This document shows, in pieces, positions 7,373 to 11,094 of a stretch of DNA of 11,094 nucleotides; the first letter of the stretch is position 1; every line of letters starts with the position of its first letter. Position numbers and translations under genes: made by a program. This DNA comes from Mycoemilia scoparia (lineage: Eukaryota > Kickxellomycota > Kickxellomycetes > Kickxellales > Kickxellaceae), in NCBI GenBank assembly GCA_027575805.1, contig JANBPU010000438.1:1-11094 (forward strand), read 5' to 3'. The notes under the pieces are model-generated. The model was given only the letters and a program-made list of their open reading frames with translations, did no database searches and was not told where the DNA came from.

Positions 7373-8820
7373 TAGGATATCTGGCAAGCTGCAACGGTTG
7401 TGGAGACAAAAATAGCCCAGAAAAAAAACAAGAGTAGAAATAATACCCAACTTTTAAAGGTGATGGGGGAAGTGGGAGCGAATTTGGATTGTTGATGACT
7501 GATGCAAGGATCTGTGTCCTTTATATTTGCAGGTTGGTTCTCTCCATAATAAACCCCTATATATTTCTCTCTATGTCTTCATCTATCTATATCCTTTTAA
7601 CACCGAGCCTAGCGACTTTCAAAGGCTAACTTAAAAGCTACCATGGCTGTTGACGTTATTGTTTGTACCTAGAAGATACGTAAAAAGCGAGATAGAGTAA
7701 ATGGCTTGGTGGTGGTGGGGATGGTTGATCCTATTAACATGGTTGGCCAATGTTGTCACAAACAACCATCTTTGAGAGGGTTTGCCAAGCTTTGCCAGGA
7801 CATGTGTATGAATGGATCCACGCAGTGCCAATAAAATCGTTTCTAGAAATGGTTTTCCCATCTCCTTGCCTGACTTCTCTCCACTTATACTCTCTACTTT
7901 CAATTAGTCTTATAAACAAACTAATTTATTCCTGGCTTGCCATTTTTGTGGTTATTGGTAAAGAAAATGAGCCCTATAAAGCTGTCGTCCACTCAAGCTT
8001 TATTGGAATTTGGTGGTGATGGTATTGGGTGGCTTGATTTTAAGTATTAGTGGTTGAAATAAAGCGAGCACTCCGTGAATGAAAAAAGTTGGAATAGGGG
8101 AGGGTCTCTTATTAACCGAACTTTAAGCTGCAATACAATGCTAACATTAACATCAGTGACTGACAGAATATGTGAAAACTCACATTCGATTTAATATAGA
8201 GAAATAATATACAATGTTCATGGTGCATCTAGAAAGATATTTTTAAACTTTGAACCTGTTTTTGGGACTTTTTCACATACCCACGTAGCTATTGGTTCTA
8301 GTTCTAATCTCTGCATACATAAACTCACACATTATGTTATAAATAGGAACTGCATTACTATAATGATGTGGTTAAAAATAAAAATGTCCCTTGATTTGTT
8401 TTCTTACATACATCTTACAGCTACATGGTTCTTTATGCATATGTAATCGAACGTCTTGATGGTTAATATCATAAAGAAGAGCAATGGAGATGTTGGCTCT
8501 CAAATGTCTTGATAAACTGCAACATATGGGTGTTTATTTTTGAAGGGTTAGTCACCTATTTGGCTATGATTGCACCTATAATCATTGGCAGCCACCAAAA
8601 GGCATCCTTCAAAAATTATTATCCATAACTAGTTATAATAACCATGACCATTAGTTTTTATAATAATAAACCATACATATCATGTCCACTGGCTTTGTTA
8701 TTATAGGCATCGAAAATGTCGATTAGGCAACTACAGCTTATAATATACCAATGGTAAAATAAAATAAAATTCAAATAAATTAACTAAAAAACCACCACCA
8801 TCGCCAACTTCTAATCTCTA

Positions 8821-9939
8821 TTATCTATTCTGTACCTTAACAACAACAAACAAAATAATCACTATAACAATTCCCACGATCAGCCCTAATATACCCAATA
8901 TAATCCAGATCTTTTTTCTTGATTTTTTCCGATAAATAATGCCCTGCTGAACTTCCTCAACACCCTGTTTAGTATAATCCTTGGTACTTTCGACTGCCTG
9001 TTCAATATCATCGACCATAGCTTGTTGGCGTTGCACCATATCATGCATTTCACTAAACAATTGGTTAATCTCCAACACATTCCGCTCGATTTGCTTAATG
9101 TCCTGGTTTCTGTCCTCGACTTCCCTCAAAATTCGTTGAGCCTCTTTATTGTCTGCTTTCCCCATGATACTTTGGGCAAACACTGAACGGGCGTTATCGT
9201 CATCAAGGGCTTCTTGGATTTCTTGCTCGGTGGCTTCGGGCTTGACCATCCGGATCTGGTATTCCATTTGCTGGCGATATTCTTGTTGATACTTGCGCTC
9301 AATGTCGCGATAATTGCCAACTTCGTCATAATACCTTTTAAGGAGTGCTCCATGTCTTCCGCGACGGATCGCTATTAGGCCCGGGTCGCGGCTGGCAATG
9401 GTTTCGTCGCTGATCAGGATGTCGTTTTCTTTGCCGATCTGTTTAAGCTCTTTGCCAACCTCACGGATCAGGATGTTTATATTGTCGATTTCGATTTGTT
9501 TGTGTTGCTCGAGGTCTAAGGAACGAGAAGCGCCACCACCGCCAGCACCGAGACTTTTGGCGTGTAAATGAGAAACTACTTCGACACGCTCTTGGATATC
9601 ATTGATTCTTTGTTCAATCATTTCTGCTTGTTGTTGGAATTCGTCCATTCCTGTTTCGACCAGTGGTTCTGGTATTTCCATAGTTTTCGTTGTGTTCATG
9701 TGTTGCGGTTGTCCATACTGTTGCTGCTCTTGATATTGTTGTTGTTGTTGTTGATAGTAGTTAATATCTTGTTGATATGGCTGTTGTTGGTACTGTTGAC
9801 CCCTGGTATTATAATTTGTATCTTCATAACTATCACCACCATCTCCTGGAAATGGTATCTGGTTGGGATTTTGAGTGCCTCGCAGCTCATTGCTCTTTCG
9901 ACGCATATTCGTCAATTCCAAAAACCTATCTCGACTCAT
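8821..9939 (-). CDS. SSO1/SSO2: plasma-membrane syntaxin (Qa-SNARE), Sso1/Sso2 family, paralogue B
   Basis: This is a 372-residue syntaxin closely related to the gene at 5725-6711 and in tandem with it. It starts with the same kind of N-peptide (MSRDRFLELT), then has a Gln/Tyr-rich tail (about 48-79) and a Habc region at about 97-230. The conserved block YQIRMVKPEATEQEIQEAL precedes the Qa-SNARE motif (about 271-335). The zero-layer glutamine is Q305, with layers I281, I284, V288, I291, F295, M298, V302, then V309, I312, V316 and T319. A basic KKSRKK stretch leads into a C-terminal anchor at about 344-368. Unlike paralogue A, it has no cysteine beside the membrane, and the anchor contains spaced glycines (G349, G352, G356). 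It has a longer N-terminal tail and a three-residue insertion before the SNARE motif (KADNKEA against RQDA). The role is presumably exocytic fusion, perhaps at a different stage or site from A. Confidence 0.93.
   Translation of the reverse strand: MSRDRFLELTNMRRKSNELRGTQNPNQIPFPGDGGDSYEDTNYNTRGQQYQQQPYQQDINYYQQQQQQYQEQQQYGQPQHMNTTKTMEIPEPLVETGMDEFQQQAEMIEQRINDIQERVEVVSHLHAKSLGAGGGGASRSLDLEQHKQIEIDNINILIREVGKELKQIGKENDILISDETIASRDPGLIAIRRGRHGALLKRYYDEVGNYRDIERKYQQEYRQQMEYQIRMVKPEATEQEIQEALDDDNARSVFAQSIMGKADNKEAQRILREVEDRNQDIKQIERNVLEINQLFSEMHDMVQRQQAMVDDIEQAVESTKDYTKQGVEEVQQGIIYRKKSRKKIWIILGILGLIVGIVIVIILFVVVKVQNR
9703..9798 (-). repeat. coding CAA/CAG-rich tract (poly-Q/Y tail of syntaxin B)
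   Basis: Residues about 48-79 are mostly Gln with interspersed Tyr (QQYQQQPYQQ pattern, then YYQQQQQQYQ). The low-complexity tail lies between the N-peptide and the Habc domain. It matches the position of the Q/G tail in paralogue A, but the sequence is not alignable residue by residue. Confidence 0.85.
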
Positions 9940-9940
9940 T

Positions 9941-10036
9941 CTAAATGTACATTTATTTTTATATAATATTGTAGTTTTTGTGAAACAAGTATGGCGTTTA
10001 GTAAGATGAAGGAAAGTAAATGTTATGTAAGCTTAC
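9941..10036 (-). other. candidate 5'-leader intron of syntaxin B
   Basis: On the minus strand a CAG|GTAAGC donor begins at 10036. A TACTAAAC branch-like site lies at 10003-9996, and a TTTAG acceptor ends at 9941, one base before the ATG. The implied intron is about 96 bases. Reading back in frame across the join meets TAA about eight codons upstream with no ATG, so the intron would be wholly in the leader and the start codon stays at 9939. The ACTAAAC motif is shared with the candidate leader intron of paralogue A. Confidence 0.45.
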
Positions 10037-10110
10037 CTGAGGAGTTGGAGATTCAATTAATATGTATTATCTTTGAAAGGATTGTCGTTTGGGTTTGAAT
10101 AGCCAAGTCT

Positions 10111-10130
10111 ATATATATATATATATATAT
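10111..10130. repeat. (AT)10 tract upstream of syntaxin B
   Basis: Twenty bases of perfect AT alternation lie about 170 bases before the syntaxin B ATG and about 75 bases upstream of the candidate splice donor. That placement would suit a TATA-type promoter element for a transcript with a leader intron. Confidence 0.7.
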
Positions 10131-11094
10131 TAGGTAAGCATACTTAGTAAAAGAAACATATTAAATATACACAGTACTGAATATTTTGTCTTTTTTGCTT
10201 ACAATATTATAGTGATGTATAATAGAGTAAGATGGGATAACGATTTGATATTATTACAGGTCTAAATAGAAAGTAAAGGAGATCAGAACGATTATAAAAT
10301 ATTATGATATTATTGTAGAGTTAAACTCACACAGAGAGATAAAAGGCCAGGGAAGGAAAAAGCTAAGAAAAAATAGAGGGACAAACATATCCAAGTAGGT
10401 GGGCAGATAGATCTTAGCTGTTGTATTAGTGGGCATGTAACTCTTTGGTACATGTGTGTGAAGGCTCTCAAACACATGGCCCCAGCACAATAGTTTGTAG
10501 TTTTATGTAATAACGCAGCATGCTGTAAATAATTACTTGGAATTGGTCACAGAGTGGAGTAATTGAATGTTATTTTGACCAATCAATCAGCTTCCTTTGA
10601 GTCACTCAAGATAAGATTATCAAGGTTGTTTGGTCCACTTTACAAGCCGTGTTAAGATAATTTGTGTAGGGTGTGATTTTACAAAAAATTTGTATGGCTG
10701 GTTTGTATCATGCGCTTCTACTGTTTATGAGTATATGGCAAGTTCTCTATCAAAGGTGAGCCAGTCTGTACCCCATATTTCCTGCAAAATTGACCCATAA
10801 ATCATATTTTAAGATGATTTTGGATAGATTATTTTAATATCCTTTTAAAGGAGATTCTGTCAAATGTCCAAATGTATGCATAAAATGCGTTTTATACCCC
10901 ACATAAAACCATTGATATCAAGAACGCCACATCGGAATTCCTGCTTGCTTTAACCTAAAGTAGATTTAGAGTGTGGAACAATGGGTAATCATGAGTTGGA
11001 AATCAATGATCAACGGATCTGTTGCACATTCTAACCACAATTTAGAATTAGATTAACACACAGCAGATTTCGAGAAATTATTAAGCAACCTAAG

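Larger units (their letters stand above)
6712..8820 (-). promoter_or_regulatory. 2.1-kb intergenic region: upstream region of syntaxin A and 3' side of syntaxin B
   Basis: No convincing gene is present. The part nearest syntaxin A holds its leader, an ACGCGT hexamer (6780-6785, the form of an MCB element, unproven), and an AAT-rich and purine-rich stretch at about 7075-7262; this stretch is pyrimidine-rich on the transcribed sense strand. From about 7450 to 8110 the plus strand has clusters of G runs (7459-7487, 7708-7724, 8012-8032, 8090-8106). An imperfect inverted repeat lies at 7328-7372. The part nearest 8820 is A/T-rich, with T runs on the minus strand (8755-8770) suited to the 3' end of syntaxin B. 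Short overlapping frames at 7631-8019 are probably chance. Confidence 0.55.
9940..11094 (-). promoter_or_regulatory. upstream region of syntaxin B, no further gene seen
   Basis: These 1155 bases contain the candidate leader intron, the AT tract and a purine-rich stretch at about 10264-10385 (pyrimidine-rich on the sense strand). Two small inverted repeats lie at 10799-10820 (AAATCAT/ATGATTT) and 10880-10895 (ATAAAA/TTTTAT). No tRNA, known small RNA or credible open frame was found. The longest frame here (about 62 codons on the minus strand, near 10302-10490) has low-complexity content and no recognisable domain. Any neighbouring gene must start beyond the right edge. Confidence 0.5.

Noticed and set aside
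7493..7507. TGATGA followed by CTGA, like C and D boxes of a snoRNA
   Set aside because: The boxes overlap with no room for a guide, so it is chance.
7701..7775. 24-residue Trp-rich hydrophobic micro-ORF (MAWWWWGWLILL start)
   Set aside because: The Trp run is simply a TGG repeat within a G-rich cluster, and nothing else supports translation.
7631..8019. Two overlapping frames of about 90 codons on opposite strands
   Set aside because: They overlap by some 150 bases, have no recognisable motif, and are of a length expected by chance. The region deserves a transcript check but not a gene call.
9568..9966. 132-codon plus-strand open frame over the start of syntaxin B
   Set aside because: It is antisense to the Q-rich tail; the leucine runs are the complement of CAA/CAG codons.
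10092..10104. GGTTTGAAT-like box resembling a tRNA B-box
   Set aside because: No A-box at the right distance and no cloverleaf can be folded around it.
10694..10759. 21-codon frame ending in AGG TGA, with a donor-like GTGAGC overlapping its stop
   Set aside because: It could be a first exon, but there is no supporting downstream exon or family match.
6712..11094. Search for transposon, LTR or CRISPR-like repeats in the long spacers
   Set aside because: Only microsatellites and small hairpins were seen; no terminal repeats, transposase fragments or regularly spaced repeats.

Overview
The window looks like nuclear DNA of an AT-rich fungus, most likely an ascomycete yeast of the Saccharomycotina. 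The evidence is three long uninterrupted reading frames for conserved fungal proteins, amino-acid homopolymer runs coded by CAG/CAA, GAT and GGT repeats, and AT-rich spacers with many short tandem repeats. CTG codons fall where tetratricopeptide repeats need a hydrophobic residue (the ALKLDP segment near 2660-2675 uses CTG twice). CTG therefore reads as leucine, which argues against the clades that read CUG as serine or alanine. No bacterial, viral or mobile-element signature was seen. The exact genus cannot be named.

Layout from left to right: (1) 1-109 may be the 3' end of a plus-strand gene cut by the window edge; the product is not recognised. (2) 110-388 is a short promoter spacer with GA and TA tracts. 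(3) 389-5293 (+) is SKI3, the 1634-residue TPR scaffold of the Ski complex. (4) 5294-5724 is the spacer between convergent 3' ends. (5) 5725-6711 (-) is a plasma-membrane syntaxin of the Sso1/Sso2 family, called paralogue A here. (6) 6712-8820 is a 2.1-kb spacer holding the leader of paralogue A, with a candidate leader intron, and the 3' side of paralogue B. (7) 8821-9939 (-) is a second Sso-type syntaxin, paralogue B, in head-to-tail tandem with A. (8) 9940-11094 is its upstream region, with a candidate leader intron and no further gene seen.

SKI3 and the syntaxins work in unrelated processes: cytoplasmic 3'-to-5' mRNA decay and exocytic membrane fusion. No functional operon or cluster is implied. 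The most interesting feature is the tandem syntaxin pair. Both proteins start with a short peptide, DR(Y/F)xEL after MSR, that resembles the Sec1/Munc18-binding N-peptide of animal syntaxins. Both then have a Q-rich low-complexity stretch and a canonical Qa-SNARE motif. They differ in their transmembrane segments, and both may carry an intron ending just before the start codon. I found no convincing evidence of a wholly new biological system.
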